Assembly (NCBI GenBank): GCA_902782805.1
Contig: CACZON010000219.1
Coordinates: forward strand, 1-5,293
Direction: 5' to 3'
From: Oscillospiraceae bacterium
GTDB taxonomy: Bacteria; Bacillota; Clostridia; Oscillospirales; Acutalibacteraceae
Length of the DNA: 5,293 bases
Part shown: positions 1 to 4,607 of the stretch, one piece after another
How positions within the stretch are numbered: the first letter of the stretch is position 1
Layout of the letters: every line of letters starts with the position of its first letter
Made by a program: the position numbers and the translations under genes
Notes under the pieces: model-generated
Databases searched by the model: none
Seen by the model: the letters and a program-made list of their open reading frames with translations, nothing else
What the model was told of the DNA's origin: nothing

Positions 1-250
1 AGGGAAGCGCCTTTGTCCCCTCGAAAAGCTCGTCGAACGTCCGCGCCTCGAACGAAGCGAGGAAGATCTGAATCCGCTCCGCATAGCGCGACCAGAGATT
101 TGCCCGCGCGAGCATCTCAGCGTCGCCGGAAAAGAGCACTCTTCCGTCCTGCGCGGCGACGTCCGCGGCGCCGATTTCCCGCAGCTCCTGCGCCGCAAGG
201 CCTTCGAGCCCCAAAAGGCACGGGGCCGACATTCTGAATGATCCGTTCAT
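1..250 (-). CDS. THUMP-type class I SAM-dependent RNA methyltransferase, N-terminal part (cut by window edge)
   Basis: The first 83 codons of a gene that runs off the left edge. The start is ATG at 250-248, preceded by AGGAG seven bases upstream. The visible residues include SAPCLLGLEGLAAQELREIG, then DGRVLFSGD, ARANLWSRYAERI and FDELFEGTKALP. This is the usual N-terminal ferredoxin-like region of the YpsC/RlmL family, which lies before the THUMP domain. Family members add a methyl group from S-adenosylmethionine to a guanine of 23S rRNA. The THUMP and methyltransferase domains are outside the window, so catalytic residues cannot be checked and the exact target base is unknown. An intrinsic terminator lies directly upstream, with only about 30 bases between it and the start codon, so expression may rely on read-through from the S1 gene. 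Family assignment is by recognised sequence pattern. Confidence 0.85.
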   Translation of the reverse strand, partial: MNGSFRMSAPCLLGLEGLAAQELREIGAADVAAQDGRVLFSGDAEMLARANLWSRYAERIQIFLASFEARTFDELFEGTKALP

Positions 251-266
251 AGTTTCTCCTTGTTTC

Positions 267-280
267 TGCGCTGCCGCGCA
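267..280 (-). other. Small hairpin in the leader of the methyltransferase gene
   Basis: The arms TGCGC and GCGCA form a 5-bp stem around a 4-base loop. It sits between the upstream terminator and the AGGAG ribosome binding site of the methyltransferase gene. It has no T-tract of its own, so it is not a terminator. It could protect the 5' end of a processed transcript, but that is inference and the stem is short enough to be chance. Confidence 0.3.
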
Positions 281-281
281 T

Positions 282-309
282 AAAAAAAGAGGCGTTGAAG
301 CCTCTTTTT
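282..309 (-). terminator. Intrinsic terminator after the S1 gene
   Basis: Perfect inverted repeat: arms AAAAAGAGGC and GCCTCTTTTT (10 bp) around a 6-base loop (294-299). On the minus strand the stem runs into seven T residues. It begins two bases beyond the S1 gene's TAA stop codon (312-314), so it closes the division/S1 transcript. The A/T flanks are symmetric, so it could work in both directions, although no plus-strand gene needs it here. Confidence 0.9.
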
Positions 310-311
310 CG

Positions 312-800
312 TTATCCTCTTCTGGACGGATGACCGCCTCTCGAATAGCTGCCGCGCTTTGCGTCGACGCCTTTCTTGAGATCGGACATTTTATCGTCGC
401 TTGTCTGCTTAAAGCGGAGCATCATGTCCTCGAAGCTTCCGCTCACTTCTTTTTTCTGCCATTCGTAATTCGGACGTTCCACCGGAGGCGCCGGCGGCTT
501 CGGTGCGGTACGCTGGGGTCTCGGCTGCGATACGGGCTTTTCCCTTCGCTGCGAGCGCGGCGGCTGTTCAACGGCTTTCTTCATGGAAAGCGCAATTTTT
601 CCGTCATCCGCGATCGAAAGGATCTTTACCTTTACGATCTGCTTTTCCTGCACGAAATCGTGGATATCGTTGACGAAAACGGGAGCGATCTCAGAAATAT
701 GGACCATACCGGTTTTTCCGCCGGGCAATTCAACGAACGCGCTGAACTTCGTAATACCCGTAACCTTTCCTTCAAGGATCGCGCCAACTTCAAGCTGCAT
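312..800 (-). CDS. S1 domain RNA-binding protein, YabR-like
   Basis: A 162-residue protein. Residues 3-76 form one S1 (OB-fold) RNA-binding domain: EVGAILEGKVTGI, then FSAFVELPGGKTGMVHISEI, and DGKIALSMKKA at the end. The common FGAFVEL motif reads FSAFVEL here. Residues 78-110 are a proline- and arginine-rich flexible linker. The tail contains SFEDMMLRF and SDDKMSDLKK, then a basic Gly/Arg/Ser end, an arrangement I recall from clostridial YabR-like proteins. Single-S1 proteins of this kind bind RNA or ribosomes, but the exact role of YabR is not settled. The gene lies 24 bases after the division gene, with no promoter between, and is closed by a strong terminator, so the two should be co-transcribed. 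Its AGGAGG is 13 bases from the ATG, which is longer than usual, and no in-frame start lies nearer. Position next to divIC supports the YabR assignment. Confidence 0.9.
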   Translation of the reverse strand: MQLEVGAILEGKVTGITKFSAFVELPGGKTGMVHISEIAPVFVNDIHDFVQEKQIVKVKILSIADDGKIALSMKKAVEQPPRSQRREKPVSQPRPQRTAPKPPAPPVERPNYEWQKKEVSGSFEDMMLRFKQTSDDKMSDLKKGVDAKRGSYSRGGHPSRRG

Positions 801-824
801 AGGGAAAAATAGTCCTCCTGATTC

Positions 825-1118
825 TCAATTTCCGGAAATATCGACAAATACCTTTTCGCCCGGCTTTACGTAACCGAATTCTTCACGGGCAATCTGTTCG
901 ATATATTCCGGATCATCCTCTTCGAGTGCGAGACGCATCTTTTCGTTTTTCAGCCGCTGGAGAACGATCTGTTCCTCTAAGGCTTTCTTCTGATTTTCTT
1001 GATCGCTGGTTTTTGCCTGCGTGATGATCAGCATGGCAACCATGTAAATGCACAGAGCGATCAGGCCGATCCGGATCAGCGTACTTTTTTTCACTTTTTT
1101 CGCTTTGATTTCTTTCAT
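825..1118 (-). CDS. divIC: Septum formation initiator, DivIC/FtsB family
   Basis: A 97-residue bitopic membrane protein. A lysine-rich cytoplasmic N-terminus (KEIKAKKVKK) is followed by one membrane segment at about residues 12-33 and a coiled coil at about 38-66. The C-terminus carries DPEYIEQIAREEFGYVKPGE, the hallmark of the DivIC/FtsB family. These proteins join FtsL and DivIB/FtsQ in a complex that activates septal peptidoglycan synthesis. The order yabP-yabQ-divIC-yabR supports the name, although ftsB would be an equally fair label. ATG at 1118 was chosen; an adjacent TTG at 1121 would add one residue and lies 7 rather than 10 bases from the purine stretch AAAGGG. A sigma-A promoter at 1191-1220 drives it separately from yabPQ, as expected for a gene needed in vegetative growth. 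Confidence 0.9.
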   Translation of the reverse strand: MKEIKAKKVKKSTLIRIGLIALCIYMVAMLIITQAKTSDQENQKKALEEQIVLQRLKNEKMRLALEEDDPEYIEQIAREEFGYVKPGEKVFVDISGN

Positions 1119-1155
1119 CAAAAAAGCACCCTTTCCTTCCTTTTTCGGCCAGATA

Positions 1156-1168
1156 GGGGTTCCACCCC
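1156..1168 (-). other. Tight hairpin in the divIC leader
   Basis: GGGGT and ACCCC pair around a 3-base loop in the roughly 65-nt 5' leader between the sigma-A promoter and the divIC start. There is no T-tract, so it is not a terminator. It ends more than 20 bases from the ribosome binding site and may only stabilise the 5' end. Function is not known. Confidence 0.35.
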
Positions 1169-1190
1169 ATTTTCAGCTTACATTTCCTAA

Positions 1191-1220
1191 ATTATACTAT
1201 ATTTTTTCGACTGTTTTCAA
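1191..1220 (-). promoter_or_regulatory. Sigma-A promoter for divIC and the S1 gene
   Basis: The -35 box TTGAAA (1220-1215), an 18-base spacer and a perfect -10 box TATAAT (1196-1191). Transcription should start near 1184, giving a leader of about 65 bases before the divIC ATG. The promoter lies in the 142-base gap after yabQ, the only sizeable gap in the yabP-to-S1 stretch. It would free the division gene from the sporulation genes upstream. The DNA upstream is rich in A-tracts. Confidence 0.85.
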
Positions 1221-1261
1221 CCTTTTTTTGCGAGTTTTTTTACTTTTTTATCAATTTTTTT
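1202..1261 (-). promoter_or_regulatory. Helically phased A-tracts upstream of and across the divIC promoter
   Basis: On the minus strand, A-runs occupy 1261-1255, 1249-1244, 1241-1235, 1229-1223, 1217-1214 and 1207-1202 (6-7 bases each, except one of 4 inside the -35 box). Their centres are about 10.7 bases apart on average, close to one helical turn. Such phasing is known to bend DNA, and A-tracts next to -35 boxes act as UP elements for RNA polymerase alpha subunits. The function here is inferred. Confidence 0.6.
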
Positions 1262-1650
1262 CATTCTTTCCGCCGTTCGGCGGCGAATCGGCCCGAAAAG
1301 CGCCGCAAAAGCTTCTGCAGAGAGTCCGCCAGCCTTTTTACACCACGCAGCAGCGCCCGGCAGAAAACCCGGAAAAGCTTTCCGAGCGTAAAATACCAGA
1401 GCAGCATTCCGAGCGTTTCCCCGCCGAGATGATAGAAGCGCAGAAAGCCGTAATTGGTGCCGAGTGCGAGCGTAAAGCTTGCGAGTGCGGCCAGAAAACA
1501 GAAAAAAAGGTCGAAAAAAAACGTCGCGCCCTTTCCGGCGCCCGCTGCGAGCCGGATCAACCGAAGTATATCATAGACGACGCCGAGAAAAACCCCGAAA
1601 AATACGGACAGCCCGATTCCCTGAAGCTGTTTTCCAAGATCCGCGATCAA
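1261..1650 (-). CDS. yabQ: Spore cortex biosynthesis protein YabQ
   Basis: A 129-residue, very hydrophobic protein. Membrane segments lie at about residues 11-33, 42-63 and 76-94, followed by a strongly basic tail (RGVKRLADSLQKLLRR and on). The first segment contains FFGVFLGVVYDILRLIRL, close to the GxxYDxxR pattern of YabQ. YabQ is a sporulation membrane protein needed for cortex formation in B. subtilis and made under mother-cell control. The B. subtilis protein is longer; a short form like this is plausible for Clostridia. The start is TTG at 1650, twelve bases after the yabP stop. A TGAGGG overlapping that stop serves as ribosome binding site, which suggests translational coupling. The assignment rests on topology, the N-terminal motif and its place between yabP and divIC. 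Confidence 0.85.
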   Translation of the reverse strand: MIADLGKQLQGIGLSVFFGVFLGVVYDILRLIRLAAGAGKGATFFFDLFFCFLAALASFTLALGTNYGFLRFYHLGGETLGMLLWYFTLGKLFRVFCRALLRGVKRLADSLQKLLRRFSGRFAAERRKE

Positions 1651-1662
1651 GCGCTGCGGCCC

Positions 1663-1953
1663 TCAGCGGAAAATCTTTGAAAAAACGCCTTTTCCCGCGG
1701 GAGCATCGGTATATGCGGCGGACGCGATCTGACCGCGGACCGAAAGCTCCCCCGTTTCAACGTTCAGCTGCTCGATCGTAAGTCCCTTGCCGCGCAGGAT
1801 CAGCTCGCCGTAATCGGTATAGGCAACGATCACCTCGTCGTTGAAGCTGTCTACGTTGGAAACGCCGGTCAAAAACGCCTGCGTTCTCGAATCGATTCTC
1901 AGAGAATGTGCTTTTTTCGGGGTGGATCGCGGCGGATTTTTCAAAATCTCCAT
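1663..1953 (-). CDS. yabP: Sporulation protein YabP
   Basis: A 96-residue soluble protein of the YabP/YqfC family. The core is H16-S-L, then FLTGVSNVDSFNDEVIVAYT, GELILRGKGLTIEQLNVETG and LSVRGQI, a beta-rich pattern typical of the family. It ends in GVFSKIFR, like the FFSKLF ending common in YabP. YabP is needed for sporulation in B. subtilis, and in that species yabP and yabQ belong to the sigma-E mother-cell programme. I chose ATG 1953 over the in-frame ATG at 1986. A candidate sigma-E promoter would start transcription at about 1987, right at the upper ATG, and the shorter form has the usual short lead-in to the conserved core. Neither start has a good ribosome binding site: the nearest are CAGG and AAAGG, 11 and 15 bases from ATG 1953. 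The upper start would give 107 residues. Confidence 0.87.
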   Translation of the reverse strand: MEILKNPPRSTPKKAHSLRIDSRTQAFLTGVSNVDSFNDEVIVAYTDYGELILRGKGLTIEQLNVETGELSVRGQIASAAYTDAPAGKGVFSKIFR

Positions 1954-2018
1954 AAAAAAGGAAGCCTGCCTTTCGATGCCGTACATTCAGTAAAATGTAT
2001 GCGCCGAAACCCAGGCTT
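1954..2018 (-). other. 57-nt imperfect inverted repeat plus T-tract between rqcP and yabP (possible attenuator)
   Basis: Three nested stems: AAGCCTG with CAGGCTT (2018-2012 and 1968-1962), TTTCG with CGAAA (2009-2005 and 1975-1971), and TACATT with AATGTA (1999-1994 and 1987-1982) around a 6-base loop. Small internal loops separate them. On the minus strand the outer arm is followed by CC and then TTTTTT (1959-1954), just before the yabP ATG. It looks like a terminator or attenuator for transcripts coming from rqcP. The stems are interrupted, so strength is uncertain. Confidence 0.5.
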
Positions 2019-2022
2019 ATGA
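1994..2022 (-). promoter_or_regulatory. Candidate sigma-E sporulation promoter for yabP-yabQ
   Basis: The -35 is TCATAAG (2022-2016), with a 14-base spacer and -10 CATACATT (2001-1994). The B. subtilis sigma-E consensus is KMATATT, 14-15 bases, CATACAHT. The -10 matches at every position and the -35 at five of seven, with correct spacing. It lies four bases past the rqcP stop and directly before the sporulation pair yabP-yabQ. The predicted start of transcription is near 1987. Confidence 0.65.
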
Positions 2023-2025
2023 GCG

Positions 2026-2274
2026 TTATTCCTCGGAAAGGATCTGATACATCTGTGCCGCGTCCTCCTTGCGGACGGTCTCCGAAAGATCGGTCACCCG
2101 CGCGCAGATTTTGCGCGCGCCGAGCTGCAGTTCGATCGTATCGCCGATCTTCATCTCGTGGGAGGGCTTCGCAACCTTTCCGTTGACCGAAACCTTTCCC
2201 GCCGCGCAGGCCTCGCTCGCCACCGTGCGGCGCTTGATGATCCGCGATACTTTTAAGTATTTGTCAAGTCTCAT
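2026..2274 (-). CDS. rqcP: Ribosome quality control S4-domain protein RqcP
   Basis: An 82-residue protein, almost entirely one S4 RNA-binding domain. MRLDKYLKVSRIIKRRTVA opens it, followed by GKVSVNGKVAKPSHEMKIGD and, near the end, RKEDAAQMYQIL. This closely matches B. subtilis RqcP (formerly YabO), an Hsp15 relative. RqcP binds stalled 50S subunits that carry peptidyl-tRNA and works with RqcH while it adds C-terminal alanine tails that mark the peptide for degradation. The ATG has GGAG seven bases upstream. The gene follows the HU terminator with no promoter visible in the 64-base gap, so it is probably expressed by read-through from the HU promoter. Position before yabP is the same as in Bacillus. 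Confidence 0.95.
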   Translation of the reverse strand: MRLDKYLKVSRIIKRRTVASEACAAGKVSVNGKVAKPSHEMKIGDTIELQLGARKICARVTDLSETVRKEDAAQMYQILSEE

Positions 2275-2290
2275 AAATATTCTCCGAATG

Positions 2291-2326
2291 AAAAAGAAAG
2301 CAGCGACCGACGATCGCTGCTCTTTT
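2291..2326 (-). terminator. Intrinsic terminator after the HU gene
   Basis: An 8-bp perfect stem, AGCAGCGA with TCGCTGCT (2299-2306 and 2314-2321), around a 7-base loop. On the minus strand it is followed by TTTCTTTTT. It lies 12 bases after the HU stop codon and ends just before the rqcP ribosome binding site. It should keep most HU transcripts monocistronic and let a fraction through to rqcP. Confidence 0.8.
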
Positions 2327-2338
2327 GAAGCTTTCCGC

Positions 2339-2614
2339 TTATTTATTGATCGCGTCTTTGAAAGCCTTGCCGGCCTTGAATGCCGGAGCCTTGGATGCCG
2401 GGATCGTCATAGGAGTGTTGGTTCTGGGATCACGGCCCTGACGCTCGCCGCGTACACGAACCTCAAAGGTTCCGAAACCGACGATCTGGACTTTTTCTTC
2501 TTTGGAAAGAGCTTCTACGATCGCATCGAATACGGAATCAACAACCGCATTCGCTTCTTTTTTAGTAAGGTTGTTTTTCTTTGCTACGCTGGCAATTAAT
2601 TCGGTTTTGTTCAT
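2339..2614 (-). CDS. hup: DNA-binding protein HU
   Basis: A 91-residue protein of standard HU length. MNKTELIASVAKKNNLTKKE is the dimerisation helix region. The family signature follows with VGFGTFEVRVRGERQGRDP, and IPASKAPAFKAGKAFKDAI closes it. The arm-tip proline that kinks DNA is P63, within R-D-P where R-N-P is common. HU is the abundant nucleoid protein that binds and bends DNA without sequence specificity. ATG 2614 was chosen: GGAGG lies 8 bases from it but only 2 bases from the ATG at 2620, and MNKTEL is the usual HU start. The gene has its own strong sigma-A promoter and its own terminator, fitting high expression independent of its neighbours. An HU gene between the flippase and rqcP is, to my knowledge, common in Clostridia; in Bacillus that place is taken by yabN. 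Confidence 0.97.
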   Translation of the reverse strand: MNKTELIASVAKKNNLTKKEANAVVDSVFDAIVEALSKEEKVQIVGFGTFEVRVRGERQGRDPRTNTPMTIPASKAPAFKAGKAFKDAINK

Positions 2615-2641
2615 TTTCATATCCTCCAATTTTTTAATCAC

Positions 2642-2663
2642 AAGAATACGCCATGTTATTCTT
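2642..2663 (-). other. Inverted repeat in the HU 5' leader
   Basis: AAGAATA and TATTCTT (7 bp) flank an 8-base spacer in the roughly 50-nt leader of the HU mRNA, just downstream of the predicted transcription start. No T-tract follows immediately. It could be a repressor site or an mRNA hairpin that affects stability. No known factor can be named. Confidence 0.4.
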
Positions 2664-2678
2664 TATGCGTCTTTAAAT

Positions 2679-2707
2679 ATATTACATGATAAAATTGTGT
2701 TTTTCAA
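2679..2707 (-). promoter_or_regulatory. Sigma-A promoter for hup
   Basis: The -35 box TTGAAA (2707-2702), a 17-base spacer and -10 box TAATAT (2684-2679): near-consensus hexamers with ideal spacing. The first three bases of the -10 box are the TAA stop codon of the flippase gene, so the promoter lies mostly inside that gene's 3' end. Transcription should start near 2672, giving a leader of about 55 bases. Confidence 0.85.
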
Positions 2708-4493
2708 GTACTTTTGCAATTTTTTCGCCCTTCGGAAGCATTAAAACGTCGTCTTTCGAGATTGCTTTGAGCAGCAGCAACGCCGCGATATATACGAGGC
2801 AGGCAACAAGGATCGCCGCAAGGGTCAGATACTTTGCAAAACGCGGAAGAACCGCCGCGCCGAGCTGATAGACGCCGAACGCCGCAGCCGCACAGATTGC
2901 CGCAGCGATAAACGGTTTGAGGAAAACGGATTTGAAATTCGGCACGATTTTCGTGATCCTGCAGAGACAGACGACCGAGGCGACCGCCGCGAACAGATAG
3001 CAGAGCAGCGTTCCGCAGCCGGCGCCGAGGATGTTGATCTGCGGGATCCCGGCGACGACGTACGTCGCGAGGATTTTGATCAGAAGACCGACACAGATGA
3101 TTTTGACCGGGATATCGACCCTTCCGACCGCCTGAAGCATACTGTTGAGCGGGGTGTTGATCGAAGCGAAGATTGCGGCAACGCCCATGATGATCAGTAC
3201 GTAGGCCGTGATTTCAACCGCGTCGCGGCTGCCGTAAATGAGCTTGGAGATCGGCATCGCCAGAACGCTCATTCCGAGCCCGGCAGGAATACTGAACAGC
3301 GCCGAAATCCGCAGAACCGCTTCCATGCTCTTTTTGATCTCCGTCCGGTCGCCCGAGGTCCAGGCCGAGGTCATACTCGGCAGCGCGCTGATTCCGAACG
3401 CCTGGGTGATCGAGGGGATCAGCATATAGAGCGTGATCGCATTGGTATAGCAGCCGTAAAGAAAATTCGGAACCGTATCCGGCAGGGAGAGATTGCGCTC
3501 GGGGATCAGGCCTTCGTACATCGCGAACATCGGTTCCGGATTCGAATCGACGATATTCTTGATCCGCATCTGCAGGAATGTTGTATCGATCAGCGAGGCG
3601 ACGTTCGTTGCAATCGCGCCGATGCCGATCGGAATCGCCGTTTTGATCAGCGTCTTCGCGATCGAGCGGACGGATTTCGGCTCCGGAGAGGCGTAGAGCT
3701 CCTCGAGGCTGATCCCGTCGCCGTGGCGCTTATGGTAAATATAAAGGTACAGAACGCTGATCGCCGATCCGATCGTAACGCCGAGGATCGCAGCTGCGGC
3801 CGCATAAGGGATCAGCGCCGCGGAAGCATCGGCCTGCGTCGCCGAAACGCCGTTCGAAGCGAAAACTTCAAAGCCGAAAACCGTTCCCTTTGAGAGGAAC
3901 TCGTTCATGCCGAACTTCATAATCAGATAGGCGCCGGAAAGGCCGAGGAACAGCTTCCCGAGCGCTTCGAGAACCTCGGAGATCGCCGTGGGATACATGT
4001 TGCGCAGGCCTTCGTAATAACCGCGGTAGATCGAGGAAAGGCAGGAGAACAGAATCGCCGGCGAAAGCGCAAGCATCGAATAGCGCGAAAGCGGATTCGA
4101 GATGATCCCGACGTAGATCCCCGAGCCGAGGAACATGATGAGCGTTCCGGCAATTCCCGTGATCAGGAAAATCGGGATCGACGCCTTGTGGATCTGGCGG
4201 ATGTCGCGGTAATCCCCGCGGGTGAAGCTCTCGGAAACCATCTTCGAGATCGCGATCGGGAAGCCGGCGGTCGCCAGGCTGAAGATCGGACTGTAAAAAT
4301 TATAGGCCGTTCCGAAGTAGCCCATACCCTCTTCGGTAATAATCCAGTTGAGCGGAACTTTGAACAGCATGCCTACGACCTTGACGATGAGAATGCTCAG
4401 CGTCAGGATCAGCGCGCCGTGAAGAAAGCTCTGTTTCTTCATCCCGTCCCGCCGTTTTCCGCTTTTCATATGTTTTGCAGCGTACTTCTTCAT
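2682..4493 (-). CDS. MOP-superfamily polysaccharide/lipid flippase, SpoVB/YabM-like
   Basis: A 603-residue polytopic membrane protein of the MOP (MATE/MurJ/Wzx-like) superfamily, probably with 14 helices. A basic N-terminus is followed by helix 1 (residues 25-45) and the SpoVB-type region EEGMGYFGTAYNFYSPIFSL. IYRGYYEGLRNMYPTAISEV (155-174) and NTPLNSMLQAVGR (446-458) are family motifs, and the tail DVLMLPKGEKIAKVLEK is typical of SpoVB/YabM. Relatives move lipid-linked sugars across the membrane. SpoVB acts in cortex synthesis, and several paralogues are related to the lipid II flippase MurJ, so substrate cannot be told from sequence. It is about 70-80 residues longer than B. subtilis SpoVB or YabM, mainly in the loops at about 195-226 and 307-342. 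The start at 4493 has GGGAG 8 bases upstream; later ATGs at 4469 and 4442 do not. The position matches yabM. No clear promoter is visible upstream. Confidence 0.88.
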   Translation of the reverse strand: MKKYAAKHMKSGKRRDGMKKQSFLHGALILTLSILIVKVVGMLFKVPLNWIITEEGMGYFGTAYNFYSPIFSLATAGFPIAISKMVSESFTRGDYRDIRQIHKASIPIFLITGIAGTLIMFLGSGIYVGIISNPLSRYSMLALSPAILFSCLSSIYRGYYEGLRNMYPTAISEVLEALGKLFLGLSGAYLIMKFGMNEFLSKGTVFGFEVFASNGVSATQADASAALIPYAAAAAILGVTIGSAISVLYLYIYHKRHGDGISLEELYASPEPKSVRSIAKTLIKTAIPIGIGAIATNVASLIDTTFLQMRIKNIVDSNPEPMFAMYEGLIPERNLSLPDTVPNFLYGCYTNAITLYMLIPSITQAFGISALPSMTSAWTSGDRTEIKKSMEAVLRISALFSIPAGLGMSVLAMPISKLIYGSRDAVEITAYVLIIMGVAAIFASINTPLNSMLQAVGRVDIPVKIICVGLLIKILATYVVAGIPQINILGAGCGTLLCYLFAAVASVVCLCRITKIVPNFKSVFLKPFIAAAICAAAAFGVYQLGAAVLPRFAKYLTLAAILVACLVYIAALLLLKAISKDDVLMLPKGEKIAKVLEKHNFIM

Positions 4494-4560
4494 GCTCCGG
4501 CTCCCTTTATCCGAACTCTGCCGCGAAAAACCGCGAAATTTGCAGAAATACTGCCATAAA

Positions 4561-4589
4561 CGAAAAGAGAGGGATTCTTCCCCTCTCTT
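4561..4589 (-). terminator. Intrinsic terminator after the zinc-ribbon gene
   Basis: A 9-bp perfect stem, AAGAGAGGG with CCCTCTCTT (4565-4573 and 4581-4589), around a 7-base loop. On the minus strand it is followed by TTTTCGTTT. It lies 18 bases beyond the stop codon of the zinc-ribbon gene and separates it from the flippase gene. Confidence 0.85.
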
Positions 4590-4607
4590 ATTTCGTTTTT
4601 GAGAATC

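Noticed and set aside
330..812. A 160-codon open frame on the plus strand
   Set aside because: A mirror of the S1 gene, which has a clear S1 domain, ribosome binding site and terminator on the minus strand.
1048..1680. A 210-codon open frame on the plus strand
   Set aside because: It lies opposite divIC, the gap and yabQ, all with recognisable products or promoters. Its translation is low-complexity (Phe-rich then Lys/Arg-rich) and matches no family.
1954..1986. yabP starting at ATG 1986
   Set aside because: That codon lies at the predicted sigma-E transcription start, has no ribosome binding site, and adds residues before the usual short lead-in. It remains possible for read-through transcripts.
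2615..2641. A longer HU starting at GTG 2641 or ATG 2620
   Set aside because: GGAGG would lie inside or only two bases from those starts, whereas it is well placed for ATG 2614, which gives the standard MNKTEL start.
2634..2654. A six-residue upstream reading frame (MAYSCD) in the HU leader
   Set aside because: It has no ribosome binding site and is short enough to occur by chance; the overlapping inverted repeat is the stronger signal.
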